This document shows, piece after piece, positions 43,655 through 52,189 of a stretch of 64,000 nucleotides of DNA; the first letter of the stretch is position 1, and each line of letters begins with the position of its first letter. Position numbers and translations under genes: made by a program. This DNA comes from Ruminiclostridium cellobioparum subsp. termitidis CT1112 (lineage in GTDB: Bacteria; Bacillota; Clostridia; Acetivibrionales; DSM-1351). The notes beneath the pieces were generated by a model. That model was not told the origin of the DNA. It was given only the letters and a program-made list of their open reading frames with translations, and ran no database searches. Location of the stretch: NCBI RefSeq assembly GCF_000350485.1, contig NZ_AORV01000015.1, positions 1 to 64,000 of the forward strand. Reading direction: 5' to 3'.

Positions 43655-44278
43655 TTAGTTTTGTGCCACGCCTTTATAATCAAACATTTTTTCCAGGACC
43701 GAATAAGCATTTTTATTTTTTGCTTTTGCTATCTCATCCTTCTTATACTCAACCCTGACAGCCAAATAATAATCTTTTTCGGGAAAGCCCAGATCAAGCA
43801 GAAATTTGATTTTTTCGGTGGGCAGGGCATATATATGCGTATCGCTTTGTCCCTCCAATTTCGACATTACTTCGGGGTTATCGCCCACATCCAGTCCATG
43901 GCTTTTTGCCACATCATCCAAAGGTTCAAAAACTCCCTGCTCTTTATATATTTGCAGAGTATTCCCATCCACAAGCACAATCTGGGCACCATCCGAGGAG
44001 AATTCAAGATCAACCCTGGGTCCCATCAGAGGCACAAAACCCAAAGCCTTCTTACTGTCATTATTGACATCCTTGATAACTGTCTCAAAATATTTATTGA
44101 CATCCTCCTGTGCCTTCTCTTCGATCTCCCTTCCGTCGGTAACATATCCGATCTGAATATCAGGCTCGGTACCGCCGCTTGAAAGTATAATAATCGCCAC
44201 TGCAGTAACAAGAAGAAGTACGCCCACTATCACATAATTCCTGTAATAATACCAAAAATTTGAAAGCTTGCTTGCCAT
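43655..44278 (-). CDS. Membrane-anchored extracellular hypothetical protein
   Basis: A 207-residue protein with one N-terminal membrane anchor (about residues 14-33, no cleavage or lipobox) preceded by Tyr-rich cytoplasmic residues. The outer domain has a DIQIGYVTDG strand and later VDLEF, ALPTEKIKFLLDLGF. The fold hints at a solute-binding-like relic common in clostridia, but I do not recognise a function. A strong promoter precedes it (44347-44377). Confidence 0.7.
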   Translation of the reverse strand: MASKLSNFWYYYRNYVIVGVLLLVTAVAIIILSSGGTEPDIQIGYVTDGREIEEKAQEDVNKYFETVIKDVNNDSKKALGFVPLMGPRVDLEFSSDGAQIVLVDGNTLQIYKEQGVFEPLDDVAKSHGLDVGDNPEVMSKLEGQSDTHIYALPTEKIKFLLDLGFPEKDYYLAVRVEYKKDEIAKAKNKNAYSVLEKMFDYKGVAQN

Positions 44279-44346
44279 TTACCCGTTCCTCTCTTTTCAT
44301 GTAAATATTTGACCGGTATTCATTTCCTTGATTTATCTTAATTTAC

Positions 44347-44377
44347 ATTATATAGGCCGGCAGTACATCAATGTCAA
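44347..44377 (-). promoter_or_regulatory. Promoter of the membrane-anchored protein gene
   Basis: On the minus strand TTGACA (44372-44377) is followed by TATATAAT; the -10 can be TATATA at 17-nt spacing or TATAAT at 19 nt. Confidence 0.6.
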
Positions 44378-44432
44378 TACTATTTTTAAATGCCGGTATA
44401 TCTGTTGAATTTTTAGCACTTTGAGCATATAC

Positions 44433-45743
44433 TCAGAGCCCATGGATTGCCTGCATTAAATTGGCTTTTTTGTCCCTGTACATAAAAACTGCCGACAGGA
44501 TTATCACCAGTCCTGATACCGACAGTATAATAAACGGATGTATCCTGTCAATTGTCAGCCCGGTAATAATAATTCCAAGCGGCGCTATTCCATTGGCCAA
44601 AGTCCCCAGTATTCCTGTTAATCTCCCCCTCAGTTCTTCGGGAGTCAATCTCTGAAGTGCCACCAATATGGGAGTGTTGATTGCAACTAATACCACTCCC
44701 AAGCCAAGCAGAAGAATGCTGTTATAGGCAACCAATACGACTGTAAGGTTCAGCACAGGAAGCCCCAAAACCGGCAGACCTACCATTATAACAATTATTC
44801 CGATCAGCGCAAGCTGGGCAGCAAGTTCCTTTGTTGTCTTCCGGCTTTCTTTCCTGCTTCCGAGTATAATCGAGCAGACAATCATTCCAGTGAAATAGCA
44901 GCCTTCAAATATTCCGAAATGTGTAGAATTCATTTTCAGTACAGTGTTGATGATATATGGATAAACGACGTTGAGACATGCATTGAGAAATAAATTTATG
45001 ATCAGGACATACTTAAGCAATGAACAAATTATTTTTTGTTGTTTCAAAAAACTAATTATTTCGCTTATTTCCTGTTTGAGGTTTTTTAAGTTCTTCATAT
45101 CCGGAATTGCAGATGAATCTTTCTTTTGATTGAAGTGAAAATTTATGAAAAATTCCAGGGCAGCTGAAATGAAAAAAGATGCGGCATTCAAGATTAAAAA
45201 TAAATAAATGCTCACCATTCCAAATATCACTCCTGCAATTATAGGAGATATAACACCTGCAATAGCCCCTGCCGTCGATGTAAAGGAATTAATTTTTACA
45301 AGGCTCCGGTCATCCACCAGATCTGGAAGCGAGGACAGCAGGGATGTGTCATAAAAAACATTTATTGCAGACAGCAGAAAGCTGACAATGTAAATCTGGA
45401 GAATCTTGAACCCGGCCATTTCCGAATAACCCAGCAGCCCGGCAACTATCAGTCCGCTTAATATATCAAAAGCAATGGTGAGCTTTTTCCGGTCCATCCT
45501 ATCCGCCAGCACACCGGCAAAGGGGCCCAGGACTATTCTCGGCAGCATTCCGATCAGAACGTTCAATGCAAAGGAAGCACCTGAGCCTGTCATTTTCAGT
45601 ATGAACAACGATAGTGCGAAATTATAAATACTTGTTCCAAGCAGTGAAATAGTTTTGGATGTCAAATATAAAGTTATATTTAACTTTTCTGCATATGTAT
45701 TCTTTTTATTTTTCCCACCCTGTACATTTTCCAAGTAATCCAT
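44433..45743 (-). CDS. MFS transporter (drug-efflux type)
   Basis: A 436-residue, ~12-helix transporter. The loop motif GVLADRMDRKK follows helix 2 (GPFAGVLADRMDRKKLTIA in parts), typical of the H+-antiporter class of efflux proteins such as the macrolide group. GAGGAG lies 8 nt before the ATG. It is divergent from the XRE-TPR regulator at 46034, and three matching palindromes lie between the two, so expression is probably gated by that regulator. The substrate is unknown; a peptide or drug is plausible. Confidence 0.85.
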   Translation of the reverse strand: MDYLENVQGGKNKKNTYAEKLNITLYLTSKTISLLGTSIYNFALSLFILKMTGSGASFALNVLIGMLPRIVLGPFAGVLADRMDRKKLTIAFDILSGLIVAGLLGYSEMAGFKILQIYIVSFLLSAINVFYDTSLLSSLPDLVDDRSLVKINSFTSTAGAIAGVISPIIAGVIFGMVSIYLFLILNAASFFISAALEFFINFHFNQKKDSSAIPDMKNLKNLKQEISEIISFLKQQKIICSLLKYVLIINLFLNACLNVVYPYIINTVLKMNSTHFGIFEGCYFTGMIVCSIILGSRKESRKTTKELAAQLALIGIIVIMVGLPVLGLPVLNLTVVLVAYNSILLLGLGVVLVAINTPILVALQRLTPEELRGRLTGILGTLANGIAPLGIIITGLTIDRIHPFIILSVSGLVIILSAVFMYRDKKANLMQAIHGL

Positions 45744-45816
45744 ATGAATATCTCCTCAATAATATTATTTTTGATAATCGTCACATCCTGAAATATTCAG
45801 GTATTTCAGAGATTAG

Positions 45817-45833
45817 GTTTAATTTAATTTAAC
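45817..45833. promoter_or_regulatory. 17-bp operator candidate, site 1
   Basis: GTTTAAT-TTA-ATTTAAC fits a 7-3-7 inverted layout shared with sites 2 and 3. It lies just downstream of the -10 of the MFS promoter. Confidence 0.65.
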
Positions 45834-45842
45834 TCATGTTTC

Positions 45843-45871
45843 ATGATAATCCCAAAAACCAGTATTGTCAA
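45843..45871 (-). promoter_or_regulatory. Promoter of the MFS gene
   Basis: On the minus strand TTGACA (45866-45871) and TATCAT (45843-45848) are spaced by 17 nt. It is flanked by operator sites 1 and 2. Confidence 0.7.
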
Positions 45872-45878
45872 TAAATTT

Positions 45879-45895
45879 GTTTAATATAATTAAAC
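45879..45895. promoter_or_regulatory. 17-bp operator candidate, site 2
   Basis: GTTTAAT-ATA-ATTAAAC is a perfect inverted repeat located just upstream of the -35 of the MFS promoter. Confidence 0.7.
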
Positions 45896-45922
45896 TTTAA
45901 TAATCCGGCTTTAACCTGACTA

Positions 45923-45951
45923 TTGTATATCTTCTAGAAATATACTATAAT
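45923..45951 (+). promoter_or_regulatory. Promoter of the XRE-TPR regulator gene
   Basis: TTGTAT (45923-45928) and TATAAT (45946-45951) are separated by 17 nt. Confidence 0.6.
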
Positions 45952-45992
45952 TCTATTAAGCAAGATAATTCAGTAACAGGATTGATCATAAA

Positions 45993-46009
45993 GTTAAATT
46001 TTGTTTAAC
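45993..46009. promoter_or_regulatory. 17-bp operator candidate, site 3
   Basis: GTTAAAT-TTT-GTTTAAC follows the same 7-3-7 pattern. It lies in the transcribed leader of the regulator gene, where binding would act as a roadblock. Confidence 0.6.
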
Positions 46010-46033
46010 AAACGATTTGAAAGGATGGATGTT

Positions 46034-47356
46034 TTGATAAATAAAGCAGGAGAGAAGATTAAAGCCCTTAGAAAAGCACATAAAATGACTCAATCTGAAT
46101 TGGCCGGCAATGAATTGACCAAAAGTATGTTAAGCCAGATTGAAAACAATATTTCAAATCCATCCTTTAAAACACTTCAGTACCTTGCTGACAGGCTAGG
46201 AAAACCTGTCAGCTATTTTCTTGAGGAAAATTACGTTGAAAGCGGCAAGCAGGACCGGTCTGTTTATGAGGATACGGTTATATTAACCGAAATCAACCGA
46301 TTAATAGACTCAGATCAGCTTGAGCTTGCCCAAAAGCAGCTGGCTGATGTTCCTGAAAATAATTTGACAGGTTTTTTTAATAAAAAGACATATGCAGACC
46401 TTTTATTAAAGTTGGGAAGTAAATTAAACAGCTCAGGCCGTATTGAGGAAAGCAGGGCCTGTCTGAATAAATCCATTAAACAATATGTCTCCGCCAATCT
46501 TTACGTGGAAGCCGCAAAGGCCTATGTCGAGCTGGCTTTCAGCTTCTACCGGCAGTTCGATTACCAGGAATGCCTTAAACTGTCCGAAAAGGCTTTTGAG
46601 TTATATGACAAGGAAATAAATAAAGAACCCTTGTTTGAAATCGAATTGTATTATTATAAAATATTGGTGCTTTTTGCAGTGGGAGATATGAAAAGTGCAT
46701 CCGATGCAATCAGCAAAACAATAGAGCTTTCCTCCCGGACGTCCGTTTACTTCAAGACCGGAGAATTGTACAGGCTCAATGCAATTTTTAATTATCTGAG
46801 TTCCGACCGGGAGCTGTATAGAATAAACCTCGATAAATCAAAACAATATGCCGAGTTTACAGAAGATAATGTTTGCATTGCAAAGATATACACTGTTGAA
46901 GCATATTTTTCACTGGAAGAAAATAATTGGGAAAGAGCCCTGGAATATTCGGAAAAAATCAAATTCTGCCTGGGACGTGAAACATACATATACCACCTTG
47001 TCAGAGGCAGGGCACTATTTCAGGCAGGCAGCTGCCGTCAGGCATATGAAAGCATAGTAAAGGTAGACTATCCATCCGGCGAGACACACAGGTTTGACTA
47101 TCTGAACATGTGGTCGGCCAAAGTATATGAAGGGCTGATACTTAACAAACTCGGCAGGTATGCCGAAGCCGTTGAGGCAGTTAAATACGGGATTGAGAAA
47201 ATGTCCATTTTCAAGGAATCAAAATTTCTGTTGAACGCATATAAGGCGTTAAGCGATATTTATTCAGAAGCAGGTGACTTCAAAAACGCCTTTACCGCTT
47301 TAAAAATTGCCAACGAGCTCCAGGAGAAGGTAAATAACGGCAGCATTTTGTTTTAA
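46034..47356 (+). CDS. XRE-family regulator with C-terminal TPR domain
   Basis: A 440-residue regulator: an N-terminal XRE helix-turn-helix (KIKALRKAHKMTQSELAG, then MLSQIENNISNPSFKTLQYLADRL) and about 350 residues of helical TPR-like repeats. This layout is that of RRNPP-type regulators (Rgg, PlcR, AimR), which are often controlled by peptides. I place the start at the TTG at 46034, 8 nt from AAGGA; ATG 46025 sits directly on that site and the TTG at 46001 lacks one. No small signal-peptide gene is obvious next to it. It is divergent from the MFS gene. Confidence 0.85.
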   Translation: MINKAGEKIKALRKAHKMTQSELAGNELTKSMLSQIENNISNPSFKTLQYLADRLGKPVSYFLEENYVESGKQDRSVYEDTVILTEINRLIDSDQLELAQKQLADVPENNLTGFFNKKTYADLLLKLGSKLNSSGRIEESRACLNKSIKQYVSANLYVEAAKAYVELAFSFYRQFDYQECLKLSEKAFELYDKEINKEPLFEIELYYYKILVLFAVGDMKSASDAISKTIELSSRTSVYFKTGELYRLNAIFNYLSSDRELYRINLDKSKQYAEFTEDNVCIAKIYTVEAYFSLEENNWERALEYSEKIKFCLGRETYIYHLVRGRALFQAGSCRQAYESIVKVDYPSGETHRFDYLNMWSAKVYEGLILNKLGRYAEAVEAVKYGIEKMSIFKESKFLLNAYKALSDIYSEAGDFKNAFTALKIANELQEKVNNGSILF

Positions 47357-47380
47357 ATCACATACCGTCCAACGCATTAA

Positions 47381-47413
47381 AGGCTCATAACCTGTTTATC
47401 GTGTTATGAGCCT
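47381..47413. terminator. Bidirectional rho-independent terminator
   Basis: AGGCTCATAAC (47381-47391) and GTTATGAGCCT (47403-47413) form an 11-bp stem. It separates the regulator from the convergent SLH gene. Confidence 0.82.
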
Positions 47414-47452
47414 TTGCATATTAAAATTGCTGTTATATTCCTGCATTTCTTG

Positions 47453-48121
47453 TTAATTAGCCGCTGCCTCCGAATGTGCTTTGATAAGTTCAACGGCATT
47501 ATAGAGCAATTCAGCAGCTTCGGCGCGGGTAATCTCGTCTTTGGGATAGAAATTCCCCTCTTCATCAAGCTCTGCGACACCATATATCAACGCTCTTTGA
47601 ATGACCCCGCCATACTGCTCCGACATCTGGCCGGCATCCTTTATTTCAGGCGGCATGATTTTCGGCAAAGGCAGTTTGTAATGCCTTTCCATAGCAGTAA
47701 CCAGGGTGTTTGTGAACTGTTCTTTTGTCCAAAACCGGTTCATTTCTATGTCTTTATCTACTTCTACTCCATTAACGGAAGCAGTGATCAGAGCATTTGC
47801 ATACCACGCATCATTATCGGCCTTGGTAAAATAATCAGTGGCTTTTGGTTCTTTTGCAAAACGTACCAGGTTAAGGTTCAAGTCCAGAGTTTTTACCAGC
47901 ATGTGCAGTGCCTGGACTGTTGTCACCCTTGAATTTGGTGAAAATATACCTTCACTGGTACCTGCTACAATTCCCCTCTCCTGCAGTGAAATTATCTTAT
48001 CCTTTGCAGGTACGTCGGACAAATCCTTAAATGGTATTGAAACTGCTACTGCACTGAGTGTAACCGAGAGTGAAAGAACTGCTGCGGATGAAAGTGTAAT
48101 TATTTTCTTTTTAAATGTCAT
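47453..48121 (-). CDS. Small SLH-domain secreted protein
   Basis: A 222-residue protein made of a signal peptide (about 1-27) and S-layer homology modules. The first is FKDLSDVPAKDKIISLQERGIVAGTSEGIFSPNSRVTTVQAL in parts, and a last, good copy is around YGVAELDEEGNFYPKDEITRAEA. It has no other domain, so it is a pure wall-attachment protein that could link a partner to the cell wall. The ATG at 48121 is preceded by AGAGGTG. Confidence 0.85.
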   Translation of the reverse strand: MTFKKKIITLSSAAVLSLSVTLSAVAVSIPFKDLSDVPAKDKIISLQERGIVAGTSEGIFSPNSRVTTVQALHMLVKTLDLNLNLVRFAKEPKATDYFTKADNDAWYANALITASVNGVEVDKDIEMNRFWTKEQFTNTLVTAMERHYKLPLPKIMPPEIKDAGQMSEQYGGVIQRALIYGVAELDEEGNFYPKDEITRAEAAELLYNAVELIKAHSEAAAN

Positions 48122-48231
48122 GAAATCACCTCTTATTATCTTGTTATAAGGACTATGCAATATTAGACAATATATAAAAGAAAAATGTTCCATTTCAGAG
48201 CTCTAATATATATCTCAAATTTATCTCAGAT

Positions 48232-48417
48232 TTATTTCAGTATGATTACTTTCACATAATAATTCACATAATAATCAGTATGCTCCCTCCTGCCTGGTAA
48301 AACTTTGCCGCAATATTCACTGTACCCGTTGTATGATAAATCAACTATTTTCCAAACATTATTCATTTGATATAAGTAAATTCTAATATTAAATAAATAC
48401 TGTTTAAATTTATCCAA
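48232..48417 (-). pseudogene. Possible C-terminal fragment of a secreted protein
   Basis: A 61-residue minus-strand ORF inside the 365-nt spacer, with an NNVWKIVDL strand followed by a Tyr-rich tail (YYVNYYVKVIILK). This resembles the end of secreted clostridial proteins. It has no ribosome binding site or signal peptide, so it is at best a remnant. The rest of 48122-48486 is AT-rich and contains the upstream regions of the two divergent genes. Confidence 0.25.
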
Positions 48418-48486
48418 CTATCAATTATAATAAAGGAATATGCTTATGCTTTGCATACAATAATATGATACACGCAGGTGGATTTT

Positions 48487-50355
48487 ATGAACAAAGGATT
48501 AAAAAGATTATTAATCGGCAGACCATTAAAAAATGAAGAGATTCAAGGAGAAAAATTTGGTGTCTTGTGGGGACTGCCCATACTCTCCAGCGACGCAATT
48601 TCCTCTGTTGCCTATGCAGGGCAGGAAATTCTGCTGGTTTTACTTCCCATTGCCGGTTTTCTGGCCTTTAAATACATGGCCTACATTTCTCTGGCAATTA
48701 TTGTGCTTTTAGGTATTTTGACTCTTTCATACCGCCAGACAATCGACTGTTACCCCAATGGCGGCGGTGCTTATGTGGTTGCCAAAGAAAATATAGGTTT
48801 GATTGCAGGAGTTACAGCCGGTTCATCACTGTGCATCAGCTATATACTGACAGTGGCTGTAAGTATTGCATCCGGTGTCCAGCAAATTGTATCTGCATTT
48901 CCTGTTTTGAAGCCATATACCTCCTACCTGTGCGTGCTTGTAATAATACTCATGACGCTGGGTAATCTGAGAGGTATAAAGGAATCTGCCAAGCTTTTCA
49001 GCCTTCCTACTTATTTCTTTATTTTTTCAATCCTTTTAATGCTTGTTGTAGGCGTTATAAAGATTTTTGCAGGATATAAGCCGGAGCCCCTCGTTTTGGA
49101 TGAAAGCAGCTTTCAGCCTGTAACACTGTTTTTAATCCTCAGCGCATTTACAAACGGCTGTGCTGCACTTACAGGCGTCGAGGCCGTGAGCAACTCAGTA
49201 CCAAACTTCAAAGCACCCTCCACTAAAAACGCAAAAGCGGTGCTGGCTCTTTTGTCAACCCTGGTTTTAATTGTTTTCGGAGGAACATCTATTATTGTCA
49301 ATTACTATCCGATAAATCCCGAGAAGGGTGCAATGCTGGTCCAGATAGCCCAGATGATTTTCGGAAGAAATATATTCTTTTACACCATAACCGTTCTTTC
49401 CTTCGCCATTCTGGTACTGGCCGCCAATACCGCATATTTCGGGTTTCCAAATCTTATATCGGTAATGGCAAGAGAGGGTTATGTCCCAAGGCAGCTGAGT
49501 ATGAGAGGGGACAGATTAAGTTTTTCAAATGGAATTATCTCTTTGTCAGCTATAGCAGCCCTGCTTATTTTAATATTTAATGCCAATGTAACAAGACTTA
49601 TTGGTCTATATGCCATTGGAGTTTTTATATCATTTACTCTGTCCCAGGCCGGCATGTTTTTCAGATGGATCAAAAACAAGGGTGACAATTGGGTCGTTAA
49701 AGCGGCAATAAACGGGTTTGGGGCATTTGTGACCTTTGTAATAGTAATCGTTATTGCAATAACAAAGTTCACCATGGGAGCCTGGATCGTTGTAATTGTT
49801 ATCCCCGTTATGATCTTCCTGATGCTGAAAGTAAAGACCCATTACATGGCTCTGCATAAGCAGTTAAAAATCAGCCCTGAAGAATTGAAGGATGTCAGTA
49901 TCCCCAGAGATGTTTATACAAATAGAGTTATTGTGCCCATTGCAAGTATAAACAGGGCCAGTATACGTGCATTGAGATATGCCAGAACAATCTCAGACAA
50001 TGTAGTGGCTTTTAATGTCTCTATTGATGAGGAACAGGGCAAAAAAGTACGTGAAAAATACAACATGCTGGACACCGATATACCTTTAATTGTCAAATAC
50101 TCACCTTTCAGGAGGGTAGTTGAACCTCTTCTGATGTTTATAGAATCTGCCGAATACGATTATCAGAAGGGAGATATCATTACCGTTATTCTGCCGCAGT
50201 TTGTGGTAAAGAGGTGGTGGAACAACGCTCTTCACAATCATACAAGAGCTATAATAGAAAGGCAGCTCATCAGGCATAAACATATTGTTATCTGTACCAT
50301 GCCTCTTCAAATGAAGGATGATGACAGGGTCCTTAAATCACATAAATATAAATAG
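48487..50355 (+). CDS. APC-superfamily amino acid permease with C-terminal soluble domain
   Basis: A 622-residue transporter. About 12 membrane helices fill residues 30-460, with the first-helix GLPILSSDAISSVAYAGQE motif and the unwound helix GGGAYVVAKENIG. The last ~150 residues are soluble and resemble a USP-like domain (VIVPIASINRASIRALRYARTIS). The layout matches the APC members related to the KimA-type potassium and amino-acid permeases, so the substrate is open. The ATG at 48487 has AGGTGG 5 nt upstream. A terminator follows. Confidence 0.87.
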   Translation: MNKGLKRLLIGRPLKNEEIQGEKFGVLWGLPILSSDAISSVAYAGQEILLVLLPIAGFLAFKYMAYISLAIIVLLGILTLSYRQTIDCYPNGGGAYVVAKENIGLIAGVTAGSSLCISYILTVAVSIASGVQQIVSAFPVLKPYTSYLCVLVIILMTLGNLRGIKESAKLFSLPTYFFIFSILLMLVVGVIKIFAGYKPEPLVLDESSFQPVTLFLILSAFTNGCAALTGVEAVSNSVPNFKAPSTKNAKAVLALLSTLVLIVFGGTSIIVNYYPINPEKGAMLVQIAQMIFGRNIFFYTITVLSFAILVLAANTAYFGFPNLISVMAREGYVPRQLSMRGDRLSFSNGIISLSAIAALLILIFNANVTRLIGLYAIGVFISFTLSQAGMFFRWIKNKGDNWVVKAAINGFGAFVTFVIVIVIAITKFTMGAWIVVIVIPVMIFLMLKVKTHYMALHKQLKISPEELKDVSIPRDVYTNRVIVPIASINRASIRALRYARTISDNVVAFNVSIDEEQGKKVREKYNMLDTDIPLIVKYSPFRRVVEPLLMFIESAEYDYQKGDIITVILPQFVVKRWWNNALHNHTRAIIERQLIRHKHIVICTMPLQMKDDDRVLKSHKYK

Positions 50356-50358
50356 ATG

Positions 50359-50399
50359 AAAAGAGCTGGATGACCCTTTATTGCGCATCCAGCTCTTTT
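50359..50399. terminator. Bidirectional rho-independent terminator
   Basis: AAAAGAGCTGGATG (50359-50372) and CATCCAGCTCTTTT (50386-50399) pair over 14 bp; a T-run follows. It separates the permease from the convergent vWA gene. Confidence 0.9.
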
Positions 50400-50405
50400 T
50401 ATCTG

Positions 50406-52049
50406 TCAATCCCTGCCCTTTATCTCAACAGCGGTCCTTATCAAGTCTACAAACTCAGAATCTTCCTTGTTTAAATCCATATCACCCATTTCATCCTTTA
50501 ACACCTTATATACGTCTTCAAGGCTTGTATTGCTTGCCCAGGAACTGCCCTTGAGAATTTCAGCGGTCTGGGCCACCATTGTAATAAATTTGAATCTTGG
50601 AGTCGCATTATAAAAACTGTCACGGATTAAGGAAGACTTTATATTTTTGCTTATTTCAGTTACTCTGTCTGTGTCGGGGTTCTTATATCTTAACTTAACC
50701 GTACCGATATATTCCTGCACCGAATTCTTAAGCTTCACCTCATATAATGCCGTAACTGCATGCCCCGCTCCGATCTCTCCCGCATCTACACTGTTGTTTC
50801 TGAAATCCTTATCTTCCAGCGCTCTGTTTTCATAGCCTATAAGCCTGTAACTTTCAATACTGTTTTTATCGAATTCAATCTGTGCCTTTGCGTCTTTAGC
50901 TATGACCTCCAATGTACCTGCCAGTTGATCTATAAAGACCTTCCCGGCCTCATCAAGTGTATCGATATAAGCATAATTACCATCGCCTTTGTCGGCAAGT
51001 GTCTCCAGGAATATGTCATTAAAATTGTCCATTCCGAAGCCAAGCGTTGTTAAAGTTATTCCTTTTGCTTTATAATCCTCAACCATTTTCAGAATATCTT
51101 CCGCTTTTGTTATACCCTGGTTTGCCACACCGTCGGTGCAAAGAATTATTCTGTTATTGCCATTTTCCATAAAGCTGTTGTAAGCCATATCGTAACCTAA
51201 TATCAAACCTTCGGCGGCATTGGTGGAACCCTCCGGTTCCAGCTTATCAATAGCCCCAAGTATACGTTTTTTGTCATCTCCCGAAGTCGGCTCCAACAGC
51301 TTTCTTCCGTTTGTTCCATAAATCACTATACCGATTTTATCATTTTTGCCCATCTGATCCACCAATATTTTAAGACTCTTCTTGACAAGTGTAAGCCTGT
51401 TATCCATTCCCATGGAGCCGGAGACATCAATAACAAAGGTCAGTGCCGTTCTTTTCAGATTGGCAGCAGAAACCTCCTTACCCTGTATTCCGACCTCCAG
51501 AACATGATATCCCCTGTTAAAAGCAGAAGGAGCCATCTCTGTAAAAATTGAAAAGGTGTCTCCTGATGAGACGGGATAATCCCGGTTAAAATAGTTTATA
51601 AACTCTTCGACCCTGATAGCGTCCTTAGGCGGCAAAGAACCTGAATTAATGTACTTTCTGGCTATGGAATAGGAAGCCGTATCCACATCCAGAGAAAATG
51701 TTGACTGTGGCTGCTCCATTACATCTTTGAACGGATTCACTCCATAGTCCTTAAAATATGTACCTCTGTATTTTTTATCCTGTGACTGTACCGCTTTGCC
51801 TGATTCAGTTACATTATCGGCAGTTTGGGATCCGCCGTCTCTTATGTTTCCAGAATCTTCATCGATGGAATAAGTATCTTCCGAAGGCCTTATATAACCA
51901 TTTAAGGTTTCATTGTTATTGCCTGCAGTAGCTTCTGCCGTGTCTGCCCGGTTTGAATTTCCGCAGCTGCCCAAAAGGACCGTACAAATTAAAATAAGTA
52001 ATAACCATAAAGTTCCCGATCTTCTCATGCCATTTAATAAACTTTTCAT
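50406..52049 (-). CDS. von Willebrand factor A-domain lipoprotein (YfbK-like)
   Basis: A 547-residue lipoprotein with lipobox LLGSC (Cys about residue 29). A Ser/Asn/Asp-rich stretch follows, then an N-terminal vWF-like segment (about 100-195, with FSLDVDTASYS and the IRVEEFINYFNRDYP helix). The vWA domain (about 200-375) has the MIDAS DVSGSM and later TDGVANQG. A C-terminal DUF3520-like domain (about 385-545) completes the YfbK architecture. It should bind metal and protein partners at the cell surface. It follows the two-component genes on the same strand, with a possible response-regulator site between (52134-52151). Confidence 0.87.
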   Translation of the reverse strand: MKSLLNGMRRSGTLWLLLILICTVLLGSCGNSNRADTAEATAGNNNETLNGYIRPSEDTYSIDEDSGNIRDGGSQTADNVTESGKAVQSQDKKYRGTYFKDYGVNPFKDVMEQPQSTFSLDVDTASYSIARKYINSGSLPPKDAIRVEEFINYFNRDYPVSSGDTFSIFTEMAPSAFNRGYHVLEVGIQGKEVSAANLKRTALTFVIDVSGSMGMDNRLTLVKKSLKILVDQMGKNDKIGIVIYGTNGRKLLEPTSGDDKKRILGAIDKLEPEGSTNAAEGLILGYDMAYNSFMENGNNRIILCTDGVANQGITKAEDILKMVEDYKAKGITLTTLGFGMDNFNDIFLETLADKGDGNYAYIDTLDEAGKVFIDQLAGTLEVIAKDAKAQIEFDKNSIESYRLIGYENRALEDKDFRNNSVDAGEIGAGHAVTALYEVKLKNSVQEYIGTVKLRYKNPDTDRVTEISKNIKSSLIRDSFYNATPRFKFITMVAQTAEILKGSSWASNTSLEDVYKVLKDEMGDMDLNKEDSEFVDLIRTAVEIKGRD

Positions 52050-52133
52050 TTTTAAGCCCCCCTTATCTATATCTCTGCTGTTTTTAAATTCAATTTCATT
52101 ATATGTTGGGCTTATTTCTTTTCTAATTCAATG

Positions 52134-52151
52134 TTGTAACAAAATTGTAAC
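52134..52151 (-). promoter_or_regulatory. Direct repeat, possible OmpR-type response-regulator site
   Basis: TTGTAAC occurs at 52134-52140 and 52145-52151, an 11-bp period typical of OmpR/PhoB-family tandem sites. It lies about 90 nt upstream of the vWA gene start. Confidence 0.4.
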
Positions 52152-52189
52152 ATTATAATACAATGACACATTAAAAATTGCCGGACAGA

